Source of the DNA: Bdellovibrionales bacterium
Lineage (GTDB): Bacteria; Bdellovibrionota; UBA1018
Length of the DNA: 64,000 nucleotides
Direction of reading: 5' to 3'
Assembly: GCA_018266355.1 (NCBI GenBank)
Contig: JAFEAP010000025.1
Location: forward strand, 176,122 to 240,121
Numbering within the stretch: position 1 is the first letter of the stretch; each line of letters begins with the position of its first letter. Both the position numbers and the translations under genes were made by a program. Below are positions 25,208-33,290 of this stretch, one piece after another. The notes under the pieces are model-generated. The model made no database searches. It was given only the letters and a program-made list of their open reading frames with translations, and was not told where the DNA came from.

Positions 25208-27334
25208 TCAACGCAGTTCGGAGAGCAGCCCGTCGACGGTGAGGATTTGCGGAAGAACCTTCGGGGCCGCGGCGCCCGGTTTGTACACGAGGTAGACCGG
25301 GACGCTGTTCCGACCGACGGAGGCGAGCGCGGCGGTGATCGCCGGATCCGAGTTCGTCCAATCGGCGAGAAGCGCGACGACCCGTTCGCCCGCGAACGCT
25401 TGGCGCACGGACTCGCGTTCGAAAACGACGGTCTCGTTCACTTTGCAGGTCACGCACCATTCGGCGGTGAAATTCACGAAGACGGTTTTCCCCGCCGCTA
25501 GAGCCTTGGATTGGGCTTCGGGGCTCCACTCCTGCCATGGCGCGTGCACGAGCGGGCTCTTCGTCGAACCGGCCGCCTTCATCTCTTTTCGCATCATCCC
25601 GAGCGAGCCGAGGGCTCCGATCGCAAGCACGACGACGACGGCCAGTAACGCCCACTTCGCGACGGTCGGAATCGTGCGAGTGGTCGGTTTCCCGAGGAGC
25701 CAAACCGCGATCGTCACGAAGACGAGGACCGTGAGCAGGCCGACGATCCCGTCCGCTCCCGCTTGGCTTCCGATGACGCTCGCGAGCCAGACGACGGTCG
25801 CGAGCAGCGGAAACGCGAGCACTTCCTTAAGGACCTTCATCCATGCGCCGGGGCGCGGAAGGACGCGCGAGGCGGCCGGAAGGAACGAGAAAAGGAGGTA
25901 TGGAAACGCGAGTCCGAACGCAAGCACCGTGAGCACGAGCACGGCCACGAACGGCGGCTGGGTGAGCGCGAAACCGAGCGCGCTCCCCATGAAAGGTGCG
26001 GAGCACGGCGTGGCGGCGACCGTCGTGAGGACGCCGGTGAAGAACGAGCCCCCGTATCCTTCTTTCGCCGCGAGGCTGCCGCCCGCGCCCACCCACCGGT
26101 CGCCGATCTCGAAGACGCCGAAGAGATTCAGCGCCATCCCGTAAAAGAGCGCGGCGAGCACGCCGACGAAAATCGGGTTTTGGAGCTGGAATCCCCACCC
26201 GAGCGCTTGGCCGCTCGAACGAAGGGAAAGGAGGACGGCGGCGAGAATCCAAAACGAGACGAAGACGCCCGCCGTGAAAACGATCCCGTGCACCCGAACC
26301 GCACGCGCGTTCGCGCCCGACTGGTTCGCGAGTCCGAGCACCTTAATCGAGAGGACGGGGAGAATGCAGGGCATGAGGTTCAGGATCAGTCCGCCGACGA
26401 AAGCGAAAAGCAGCATCAGCCCGAGGGAAGTCGACGGAGGCGAAGCGGGCGAAGTTCCCGTGGTCCCGGCGACGGTCTTCGTACCCTGGACGAGTTTCGG
26501 ATCGACGATTTCCGAGACGAGGAAACTCGTTTCATCCGCGATCTTCAAGACGCCTCGGAACTCTCCGATCGGCTTCGCTTCCTTGCGCGGAACCTTCAGC
26601 GTGAAACCGCCCGGCACGGCCGTCGCGACTTGTTTCGCGTCAGCGCCGATCCCGTACTCTCCTTCGGGAAAAAAGAAAACGGACTTCAGTCTACCCTTCG
26701 AGATCCCCTTCGCTTCCGTGCCCTGGAAAGAAATCTCGATCGGATCGGTTCCGGAACCGAACGCGACCCGGACGCGACCCTCGGAGGGCCGAGAGAGGGA
26801 AGCGACGGCGGACTTCAGGATCTTCGTGTGGGTGCCCGACGTTTTCGGGAGGGCGGATGCTTCGACGACGGGAAGCTTCAAGTTCAAGGTCGCCTTCCCG
26901 GGAACGCACTCTTCCTTGCAGATCAGCCATTTCAAATTCACCGCCACGACGACGTTCTCGCCGACCTTCAGGTCGGCGGGCGCGCTCCACTTCGCGGGAT
27001 AAAGGACGCTTCCCTCGTATCCGTAGTTCACCAGCGGACCGTACGGAATGCGATCCGGCGTCGGGAATTCGATCGGACCGAACTTCGATCCTCCCGGCGT
27101 CGACGAAAATTCCCCGCGAGGAGGAAGTCCGGAATCGCCCGGATTCTTCCAGTAGACGTGCCATCCGTCGCGCGGTTTGAAATAGACGCCGACCCACTGG
27201 TCCGTTCCGGGGGCCGCGGCTTCGTATTCGGAGACGAGCTCGACGCTCGTGTGGGGAGTGTCGACCGTGGCCGATTCCGCGAACGCGGCGGTGGACGCGA
27301 GGAGAGAAAACGCGAAAACGCGGAAGATCGACAT
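25208..27334 (-). CDS. dsbD: Protein-disulfide reductase, DsbD/ScsB type
   Basis: A 708-residue inner-membrane thiol transporter. It has a signal peptide, a periplasmic N-terminal immunoglobulin-like domain (WHVYWKNPGDSGLPP is typical), eight or so membrane helices with the redox cysteines in NLMPCILPVLSIK and TPCSAPFMGS, and a C-terminal thioredoxin domain with active site AEWCVTCK. It carries electrons from cytoplasmic thioredoxin to periplasmic substrates. The long N-terminal part and the sequence style resemble ScsB/DipZ relatives more than E. coli DsbD. The redoxin gene downstream may encode a recipient. Confidence 0.9.
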   Translation of the reverse strand: MSIFRVFAFSLLASTAAFAESATVDTPHTSVELVSEYEAAAPGTDQWVGVYFKPRDGWHVYWKNPGDSGLPPRGEFSSTPGGSKFGPIEFPTPDRIPYGPLVNYGYEGSVLYPAKWSAPADLKVGENVVVAVNLKWLICKEECVPGKATLNLKLPVVEASALPKTSGTHTKILKSAVASLSRPSEGRVRVAFGSGTDPIEISFQGTEAKGISKGRLKSVFFFPEGEYGIGADAKQVATAVPGGFTLKVPRKEAKPIGEFRGVLKIADETSFLVSEIVDPKLVQGTKTVAGTTGTSPASPPSTSLGLMLLFAFVGGLILNLMPCILPVLSIKVLGLANQSGANARAVRVHGIVFTAGVFVSFWILAAVLLSLRSSGQALGWGFQLQNPIFVGVLAALFYGMALNLFGVFEIGDRWVGAGGSLAAKEGYGGSFFTGVLTTVAATPCSAPFMGSALGFALTQPPFVAVLVLTVLAFGLAFPYLLFSFLPAASRVLPRPGAWMKVLKEVLAFPLLATVVWLASVIGSQAGADGIVGLLTVLVFVTIAVWLLGKPTTRTIPTVAKWALLAVVVVLAIGALGSLGMMRKEMKAAGSTKSPLVHAPWQEWSPEAQSKALAAGKTVFVNFTAEWCVTCKVNETVVFERESVRQAFAGERVVALLADWTNSDPAITAALASVGRNSVPVYLVYKPGAAAPKVLPQILTVDGLLSELR

Positions 27335-27437
27335 GGGGTAATTATCGCCGGTCCCGCGGGGCTTGTCTAAGGGTGTCTCGCGGGACCGACCGGGTATTTT
27401 TCTTCGAACGGCCGTAACTTTTCAGCCTTCAGGTATT

Positions 27438-28952
27438 TTAATCCCGATTTTCCGGCGTAGCCCCGAGATACCGGTAGACGGCGAACCTCTCGTCGGTCAC
27501 GACGCGCCCTTCGGTTTGATACACCTTTTCCCATCTCCCGCAGGCCGCACCGAAAACGCCGTCGGCACCCCCTTCGTAAGCCGTACCCACGACGTAGAGG
27601 TCGCCCGAGCGGAGCGTCCATTTTCCGTTTCGACGGCAGAACTCTTCCGCCGAAAGCTCGGGCACGACGCCCCGGAAATCGGGATAGGCCGCGATCCGGT
27701 CCCGCGAAACGTCGTAGACCTCGCGTCCCGATTCCGCCATCGCGGGAAAGAGGAGATAGTCCCGCGACGTGAAAGTCCGACCGGCCTCGCGAACGAGCGG
27801 CGCGAGCGACGGCGAATCGGACAGACGGAATCGCGGGTGCCACGGACGCCAAGCCGAGATCCACACGAGCGTCACGAGAAACGGCCCGACGACGAGGAGC
27901 GAAGGCGCGAATCGTTCCGAACGGGACGGCGCCGCCCCGTCAGACGTATCTCGGAAATACCGTTCGGCGAGCACGGCGACGAAGAAGACGTAGAGCGCGC
28001 CGACGTGCCGAAGCGCCGGGCCGTAAACGAACACGAAGACGGCGAGGATCGGAGCGGCGGCGAACCCGAAGCGGAAGAGCAGGTCGCGACGGCGACGAAA
28101 GGCGAAAAAAAGCGGGACCGCGAAAAAAATAGCCCAAGCGAAACGCACTTCGTTCTCGTTCCAAGCCCACGCGTATCCTTCGCTCGTCCAATGCCCCTCG
28201 AGCGGGAAGAACGCGAGGGCGAACGCGCTCAATCCGTGACCGATCGCCCGCCCGAGGCCCGGCCAATGCGGACCCGTGACGAAGGCCGAATCGCTCGGCG
28301 GAACGCTGTGCACGGTGACGATCGCGAGAACCGCGATCGCGAACGCGCCCGAACCGAAGAACGCTCCCTCTCGCTTCGTCGCCGACCTTCGCCACTCCGA
28401 AACGAGGTCGAACGCGATCCAAACTCCGGCCGACACGAAGAAGAGCAGATGGGTCGCCGCCGAGAGCGCGAGCGAAATCCGGGCGAGGTTCGCTCGACCG
28501 CGATTCCGAAGGTCGACGGAGAGAAGGACGAGCGCCCCCCCGATGACGTAGCTTCGGGAGATCATCCCCCACTCGCGGAAGAAAAAAACGTTCAAGACGA
28601 GCAGAGCCGCGAGCCAAACCGGAAATCGGAATCGAAAGAGGATGAGGTACGCGTTCAGGAGCGTAAACGGAATCGTGATCGCGCGGATGAAGGTCCTCGG
28701 ATCGAGCGCTCCGTTCGCGAGCGGCCAGAGCGCCCGCTGGAGAAGGTAATGGAACGGCGGTGTCCGCTCGTAGCGGGTGGCCGTCCAGAACTCCGCCCAC
28801 GACTTCGTGCGAGTCGCGACGAGGAAGGTCTGGTACTCGTCGCGCCAGGGCACGTGCCGAGCCATGCAATAGAAGAGGAAGAACGCGGTGAACGCGAAGA
28901 CCGCGAGACGAACGGAAAAATCCCGGTCAAACCTGCCAGGGATTCTTGCCAT
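27438..28952 (-). CDS. GT-C type membrane glycosyltransferase
   Basis: A 504-residue protein with about ten or more transmembrane helices. Soon after the first helix comes WRDEYQTFL, the Asp-Glu pair that GT-C enzymes of the GT39/GT83 kind use to bind a polyprenyl-phosphate sugar and metal. The C-terminal 120 residues are less hydrophobic and should lie in the periplasm. Its start overlaps the upstream GT2 gene by 26 nt, and that GT2 resembles polyprenyl-phosphate-sugar synthases, so the pair probably makes and uses a lipid-linked sugar. The sugar and acceptor are unknown. Confidence 0.8.
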   Translation of the reverse strand: MARIPGRFDRDFSVRLAVFAFTAFFLFYCMARHVPWRDEYQTFLVATRTKSWAEFWTATRYERTPPFHYLLQRALWPLANGALDPRTFIRAITIPFTLLNAYLILFRFRFPVWLAALLVLNVFFFREWGMISRSYVIGGALVLLSVDLRNRGRANLARISLALSAATHLLFFVSAGVWIAFDLVSEWRRSATKREGAFFGSGAFAIAVLAIVTVHSVPPSDSAFVTGPHWPGLGRAIGHGLSAFALAFFPLEGHWTSEGYAWAWNENEVRFAWAIFFAVPLFFAFRRRRDLLFRFGFAAAPILAVFVFVYGPALRHVGALYVFFVAVLAERYFRDTSDGAAPSRSERFAPSLLVVGPFLVTLVWISAWRPWHPRFRLSDSPSLAPLVREAGRTFTSRDYLLFPAMAESGREVYDVSRDRIAAYPDFRGVVPELSAEEFCRRNGKWTLRSGDLYVVGTAYEGGADGVFGAACGRWEKVYQTEGRVVTDERFAVYRYLGATPENRD

Positions 28953-29709
28953 TGAAGATCCGCTTCCAATTCGAGGACTCGCGGAGGCCGATCCGGTGGA
29001 GGAAGTAACTCGCCGTCGTGATGAGAACGTCGAGCCCGTACTTCCAGATGTTCACGAAATTCGGTTCGTCGCCGTAGTGGGTCGGGATCGGCATTTCCTT
29101 GATTCGAAGCCCGTAGGCCTGGAAGCAAATGAGAATTTCCGTATCGAAATGATAATCGTTCGCGAGGTTTTGAAACGGGATCTTCCGGAATGCGTCGACC
29201 GAGTAGATCCGATAGCCCGAGTGATACTCGGAGATGCTCAGTCCTAGGAAGATGTTCTGGAAGGTCGTGAGCACGCGGTTTCCGAGATAGCGGATGAGCG
29301 GCATCCCGCCCTTCAGCGGATTGCCCGCGATGCGAGAGCCGAAAAGTAGGTCGGTTTCGCCGCGGACGACCGGTTCGAGCATCTTCGGGAGGATTTCGGG
29401 GGCGTACTGCCCGTCGGCGTGGACCATCGCGACCACGTCGTATTTCTCGTCGATCGCGCGCTGATAAGCGACTTTCTGGCTCCCGCCGTAACCGAGGTTC
29501 TTCGGGTTCGTGATGAGGCGGAGGTTCGGCATCGATCCGGCTTTTTGCATCGAATCGACGATCGCGCCGGTTTCGTCGGTGCTCGCGTTGTTCACGACCA
29601 GGATCTCGCTCGCGGAAGCGCGGATGCTCTCGGGAATTCGGCCGAGGGTTTTTTGGATGGTCGTCGCGGCGTTATAGGCCGGGACGTAGATGAGGACGCG
29701 CTTGGTCAT
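28927..29709 (-). CDS. GT2 glycosyltransferase, polyprenyl-phosphate sugar synthase-like
   Basis: A 260-residue GT2 enzyme with the GT-A fold: opening PAYNAATTI, VNNASTDET for nucleotide binding, the catalytic-metal site in MVHADGQY, and the loop GSRIAGNPLKGGMPL. This resembles DPM1-type synthases without C-terminal membrane helices. It is read leftward and is followed, with a 26-nt overlap, by a GT-C membrane transferase, the expected consumer of its lipid-linked product. It is divergent from rfbF. Nucleotide-sugar specificity cannot be deduced. Confidence 0.88.
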   Translation of the reverse strand: MTKRVLIYVPAYNAATTIQKTLGRIPESIRASASEILVVNNASTDETGAIVDSMQKAGSMPNLRLITNPKNLGYGGSQKVAYQRAIDEKYDVVAMVHADGQYAPEILPKMLEPVVRGETDLLFGSRIAGNPLKGGMPLIRYLGNRVLTTFQNIFLGLSISEYHSGYRIYSVDAFRKIPFQNLANDYHFDTEILICFQAYGLRIKEMPIPTHYGDEPNFVNIWKYGLDVLITTASYFLHRIGLRESSNWKRIFNGKNPWQV

Positions 29710-29739
29710 TTTGTCTGCCGGTTTCTTCGAAAAACCTGT

Positions 29740-29768
29740 TTCACGGTCGATGAACTCGATCCTATATT
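29740..29768 (+). promoter_or_regulatory. Probable promoter of rfbF, leaderless start
   Basis: TTCACG (29740-29745) and TATATT (29763-29768) are 17 bp apart, fitting a sigma-70-type promoter. The -10 element ends 7 nt before the rfbF ATG, so transcription would start at or beside the start codon. No Shine-Dalgarno sequence is present in that gap. Confidence 0.5.
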
Positions 29769-29775
29769 AACGCCT

Positions 29776-30603
29776 ATGTCCGACAAAATCTCCCCGAAAG
29801 ACGTCCCGATCTTCATCCTCGCCGGGGGCTTAGGCACCCGCCTTTCCGAGGAGACGGGATCGAAACCGAAACCGATGGTCGAGATCGGCGAGTACCCGAT
29901 CCTCCTCCACCTGATGCGCTACTACTACCGTTTCGGGTTCAACGACTTCGTCATTTGCGCGGGCTATAAGGCGTGGGAGATCAAGAAATACTTCCTCGAT
30001 TACCAGTTCCGCGAGCGCGACTTCGCGATCGACCACCGGAAGTCGCTCGGCGAGGGTCCGCAGGGACTCGGCCAATCGACCGTACAGGAAAACTGGCGCG
30101 TGACCGTGCTCGACACCGGCCTCGAATCGATGACCGGCGCGCGCGTCGCCCGTGCCTACGACCGGGTCTACCCGGAACGGAAATTCGAGCATTTCGGTCT
30201 CACCTACGGCGACGGCCTCTGCGACGTCGACCTCGCGAAGGAACTCGGGTTCCACCTCGAGCAAAACCGCACCGGGACCGTCCTCGCCGTCCACCCCCTC
30301 GCCCGTTTCGGCGAACTCGAAACCGACGGAAAGAGCCAGGTCCTCGAATTCTCGGAAAAGCCCCAATCGAAGCAAGGCCTCATCAACGGCGGCTTCTTCT
30401 TCTTCAAATCGGGATTCCGGAAATACCTCTCGGACGGCGCGGAGACGATCCTCGAGAAAGCGCCGCTCGTGAACCTCGCGAAAGACGGACAGCTCGCCTT
30501 CTATAAGCACGAAGGATTCTGGCATCCGATGGATACCCTTCGGGACAAGCAGCACCTCGAGTCGCTTTACGCGTCGAAGAAGGCGCCCTGGATCGGCAAG
30601 TAG
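29776..30603 (+). CDS. rfbF: Glucose-1-phosphate cytidylyltransferase
   Basis: A 275-residue nucleotidyltransferase (family length about 257) that makes CDP-glucose from CTP and glucose-1-phosphate, the entry step to CDP-3,6-dideoxyhexoses. The signature LAGGLGTRLSEET with KPKPMVEIG is characteristic, followed by the family-specific CAGYKAWEIKKYF and GDGLCDVD, and GGFFFF near the C-terminus. The start at 29776 gives MSDKISPKDVPIFILAGG; the frame upstream is only the antisense of the GT2 gene. rfbG and rfbH lie within 5 kb, supporting the assignment over glucose-1-phosphate thymidylyltransferases. Confidence 0.95.
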   Translation: MSDKISPKDVPIFILAGGLGTRLSEETGSKPKPMVEIGEYPILLHLMRYYYRFGFNDFVICAGYKAWEIKKYFLDYQFRERDFAIDHRKSLGEGPQGLGQSTVQENWRVTVLDTGLESMTGARVARAYDRVYPERKFEHFGLTYGDGLCDVDLAKELGFHLEQNRTGTVLAVHPLARFGELETDGKSQVLEFSEKPQSKQGLINGGFFFFKSGFRKYLSDGAETILEKAPLVNLAKDGQLAFYKHEGFWHPMDTLRDKQHLESLYASKKAPWIGK

Positions 30604-30649
30604 GTTCAGTCGCGGATGGGCGGGCTTCGCCCGGCCGGAGCGACTGAAC
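30604..30649. terminator. Bidirectional hairpin between convergent rfbF and SDR genes
   Basis: Perfect 10-bp arms GTTCAGTCGC (30604-30613) and GCGACTGAAC (30640-30649) enclose an inner GGGCG/CGCCC stem. It begins directly after the rfbF TAG and ends 8 bp before the convergent SDR stop. There is no long U-run, so it may act by structure alone or protect both 3' ends. Confidence 0.6.
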
Positions 30650-30657
30650 TGTTCTGG

Positions 30658-31620
30658 CTACTTCCCTTTCAGGATCCGCCGGAAGCCGGTGACGAGGTCG
30701 ATTTTCGGTTTCCATCCGGGAAGCACCGGAAAATCGAGGGAAGGCTCCATGATTTCGTTCGCGCGGTAAGGGAGCGCCCCGAATCGGATCGGAAGTTTCT
30801 TTCCGGCCGCGCGCTCGAATTCGCCGGCGATCTCCTTCAGAGTCGGAAGATCGGCGAGCTTTTCGGTCGCCGGGAGTTGATAGATCCGATGCCCGCTCTT
30901 CCATTCGGCGCCGACCCCGAAAAGAAGCTCGATCGCGCGCGCGACGGCGTCGGCGACGTCGTCGACGTGGACGAAGCTGAGCTTCTGCCCGCCCGGCGAG
31001 ACCTTCATCTCCTCGCCGGACCGTAAGATTTCGATCCATTTCGGGACGAGTTTCGGGCGATCGTCGCCCGGTCCGTAAGTGTCGTAAACCTTCAGCGTGA
31101 TCGCGCGCCATCCCGGCGTTTCGCCGTAAAAATTCAGGAACGACTCGAACGCGCGTTTCGACGCCGCGTAAAACGTGAGCGGACCGTCGGCCGTTCCGTC
31201 GGCGTGCGAATAAAAACTGCCGAAATTCAGGAACCGAAGCTCGGGCAAACCGCGACAGGCCTCGAGTAGCCGGGTCGGGAAGCCGACGTTCGCGGCGATC
31301 ATCTTCTCGGCGTCGGCGGGTTCGTAGGCGTTCTGGAAGTGGGTCGCGAAGTGGAGGATCGCCGCGGGAGCGGCACTCTCGCGGAGGGCCCGCAGGTCTT
31401 CGTACGTGAAATCCCCGCTCGGATGCTTCGCGACGGCGTATTCGAAACCCGATCGCCGAGTCTTCGGTTCGCGACGAACGAGCAGCACCGGTTTCGCGCC
31501 GGGAAAGCGTTCGCCCCATTCGGCGAGGAAACTCCGGCCGAGATAGCCCGTACTGCCGGTGATCCAGATCGTCTTTCCCGCGAGATCGATTTTCGCGGTC
31601 TTCGGCGCCGTTTTCACCAT
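30658..31620 (-). CDS. NAD(P)-dependent SDR, likely CDP-4-keto-sugar reductase
   Basis: A 320-residue extended short-chain dehydrogenase. The cofactor site is ITGSTGYLGRSF and the catalytic pair is in FYAASKRAFE (Tyr-x3-Lys). Start at 31620 (MVKTAPKTAK) because the upstream frame is a shadow of the epimerase gene, which it overlaps by 7 nt. It is the last gene of the leftward rfbG-epimerase-SDR operon. In the ascarylose pathway the order is dehydratase, E1/E3 deoxygenation, C5 epimerase, then C4 reductase, so an AscF-like role fits. A paratose or abequose synthase-type reductase is an alternative. Confidence 0.85.
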   Translation of the reverse strand: MVKTAPKTAKIDLAGKTIWITGSTGYLGRSFLAEWGERFPGAKPVLLVRREPKTRRSGFEYAVAKHPSGDFTYEDLRALRESAAPAAILHFATHFQNAYEPADAEKMIAANVGFPTRLLEACRGLPELRFLNFGSFYSHADGTADGPLTFYAASKRAFESFLNFYGETPGWRAITLKVYDTYGPGDDRPKLVPKWIEILRSGEEMKVSPGGQKLSFVHVDDVADAVARAIELLFGVGAEWKSGHRIYQLPATEKLADLPTLKEIAGEFERAAGKKLPIRFGALPYRANEIMEPSLDFPVLPGWKPKIDLVTGFRRILKGK

Positions 31621-32159
31621 GGCGACCCGAACTCCGAGAGCTTCGGGAATTTCGAATCGCGATCCGAAACGACGAACTCGCGACGCCCGACCGCGCGGGC
31701 CCAGTCGAAGTCGATCGAGTCGTACCGGATACCCGCGTCGTACTTCGGATCGTGTTCGGTCGAGGTGAGGTAAAGGACGCCCGCCGGCGCTTCCCCTTTC
31801 GTAGCGAACCCGTGCGCGAATCCGGGGGGAAGGAGGAGCGAGTGCCCGTTTTCGACGGAAAGCGAGAACGTATGGACTTTCCCGCGACGACCCGCGCGCA
31901 AATCGACGCAGACGTCGAGGATCTCGCCCGCGACGCACGTCACGAGCTTCCAGTGATCGGCGGGCGGCGTTTGGAAATGGAGTCCCCGCACGACGCCCGG
32001 CTCGGAAAACGAGATGAACGATTCGCGAAAAGCGCCGTCGAATCCGTGCTTCGCGAGCGAGTCCGCGCGGAAGATTTTCTGGAAGGTCCCGCGCGCGTCC
32101 CGGAAGGGCTTGAACTCGGTGACGAGTATCGGACCCGGATTAGCCGTGGCTTGTTCCAT
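31614..32159 (-). CDS. RfbC/AscE-type NDP-4-keto-sugar epimerase
   Basis: A 181-residue cupin of the dTDP-4-dehydrorhamnose 3,5-epimerase family. It shows the catalytic His in VRGLHFQTPP, the cupin region LLLPPGFAHGFAT and the Tyr-containing VLYLTSTEHDPKYD segment. No dTDP-sugar genes are seen; the gene lies 3 nt after a CDP-glucose 4,6-dehydratase, so a CDP-sugar is the likely substrate. In Yersinia an enzyme of this type (AscE) epimerises C5 on the way to CDP-ascarylose. Assignment to CDP-sugar is by context, not by residues. Confidence 0.88.
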   Translation of the reverse strand: MEQATANPGPILVTEFKPFRDARGTFQKIFRADSLAKHGFDGAFRESFISFSEPGVVRGLHFQTPPADHWKLVTCVAGEILDVCVDLRAGRRGKVHTFSLSVENGHSLLLPPGFAHGFATKGEAPAGVLYLTSTEHDPKYDAGIRYDSIDFDWARAVGRREFVVSDRDSKFPKLSEFGSPW

Positions 32160-32162
32160 GGA

Positions 32163-33242
32163 TCACCACCCTTTCGCGAAGCCCGCGCTCTCGATCCGGG
32201 ATTGGAATTCCGCGATTTTCCCCTCGACGTGTTTCGCGAAATCCCCGCCGTAGCCTTCGGCCGTCCATTTCATGGTTTCTTCGAACGGTAGCGTCGGCTT
32301 CCATCCCATCCACGCGTTCGCCTTCTCGAACGAGACCTTGAGGAACTTCGCTTCGTGCAGGCCGGCGTTCGCCGCCCCGTCGATCGTGAAATCGAACCCC
32401 GGGAGTCCGTTCTTCATCGCGGCGACGAGTTCGCCGACCGTTCGGGAGTTTTCCGCATAGGGCCCGAAGTTGAAGCTCTCGCCGCTCCAGTTTCTCTTCG
32501 CGTCGGTCGCGGCGCGTGCGAGCGCGATCGCGTAGCCGCCGAGCGGTTCGAGGACGTGCTGCCAGGGGCGCGTCGCCGACGGGTTACGAATGACCGCGGG
32601 TTTCCCCGCGCGCACGGCGCGGATGCAGTCGGGGATGATCCGATCCGCGGCCCAGTCGCCGCCGCCGATGACGTTGCCGGCGCGGAAGGAGAGGACCTTC
32701 GTCGCGCTCGATTTGAAGAAGGATTCGAAGTGGCTCCTGAAGACGATTTCGGTGCCGGCCTTCGAAGCGCTGTACGGATCTTTCCCGCCGAGGCGGTCGT
32801 TTTCGCGATAGGCGAAATCCCATTCGTGGTTCTCGTAGCATTTATCGCTCGAGATCACGGCGCAGGCGACGATCGACGGCACCTGCCGAACGGCTTCGAG
32901 CACGTGGACGGTGCCCATCACGTTCGTGCCCCAGGTTTCGACCGGATTCGCGTAGGAGAGGCGGACGAGTGGCTGGGCCGCCATGTGGAAGACGAGATCG
33001 GGCTTGAAATCCTTAACTGCCCGCGTCGTCGCTTCGAGGTCGCGGATATCGACGAACGCGGTGGCGAATCTCGATTTTCCGCCGAGGTCCTCGAACGCGG
33101 ACGGCGTCGTCGGTACGTCCCGCGAAAGACCGCCGACGGTCGCGCCGAGACTTTCGAGCCAAGCCGAGAGCCAAGCGCCTTTAAATCCGGTGTTTCCCGT
33201 GATTAAAACTCTCTTGCCCCGATAGAATCCGCGTAGGTCCAT
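32163..33242 (-). CDS. rfbG: CDP-glucose 4,6-dehydratase
   Basis: A 359-residue extended SDR that converts CDP-glucose to CDP-4-keto-6-deoxyglucose. The opening FYRGKRVLITGNTGFKGAWL is the RfbG signature (GNTGFKG rather than GGAGFIG); a Tyr-x3-Lys pair lies in PYSASKAGTE, and RAGNVIGGGDWA follows. It heads the leftward operon with the epimerase and SDR. It starts 48 bp from the divergent rfbH, so a shared control region is likely. Length is normal for the family. Confidence 0.95.
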   Translation of the reverse strand: MDLRGFYRGKRVLITGNTGFKGAWLSAWLESLGATVGGLSRDVPTTPSAFEDLGGKSRFATAFVDIRDLEATTRAVKDFKPDLVFHMAAQPLVRLSYANPVETWGTNVMGTVHVLEAVRQVPSIVACAVISSDKCYENHEWDFAYRENDRLGGKDPYSASKAGTEIVFRSHFESFFKSSATKVLSFRAGNVIGGGDWAADRIIPDCIRAVRAGKPAVIRNPSATRPWQHVLEPLGGYAIALARAATDAKRNWSGESFNFGPYAENSRTVGELVAAMKNGLPGFDFTIDGAANAGLHEAKFLKVSFEKANAWMGWKPTLPFEETMKWTAEGYGGDFAKHVEGKIAEFQSRIESAGFAKGW

Positions 33243-33290
33243 TCCCCTACGAAACTAGTAAATGCCGCAGTAAGGCACAATCTTAATCTT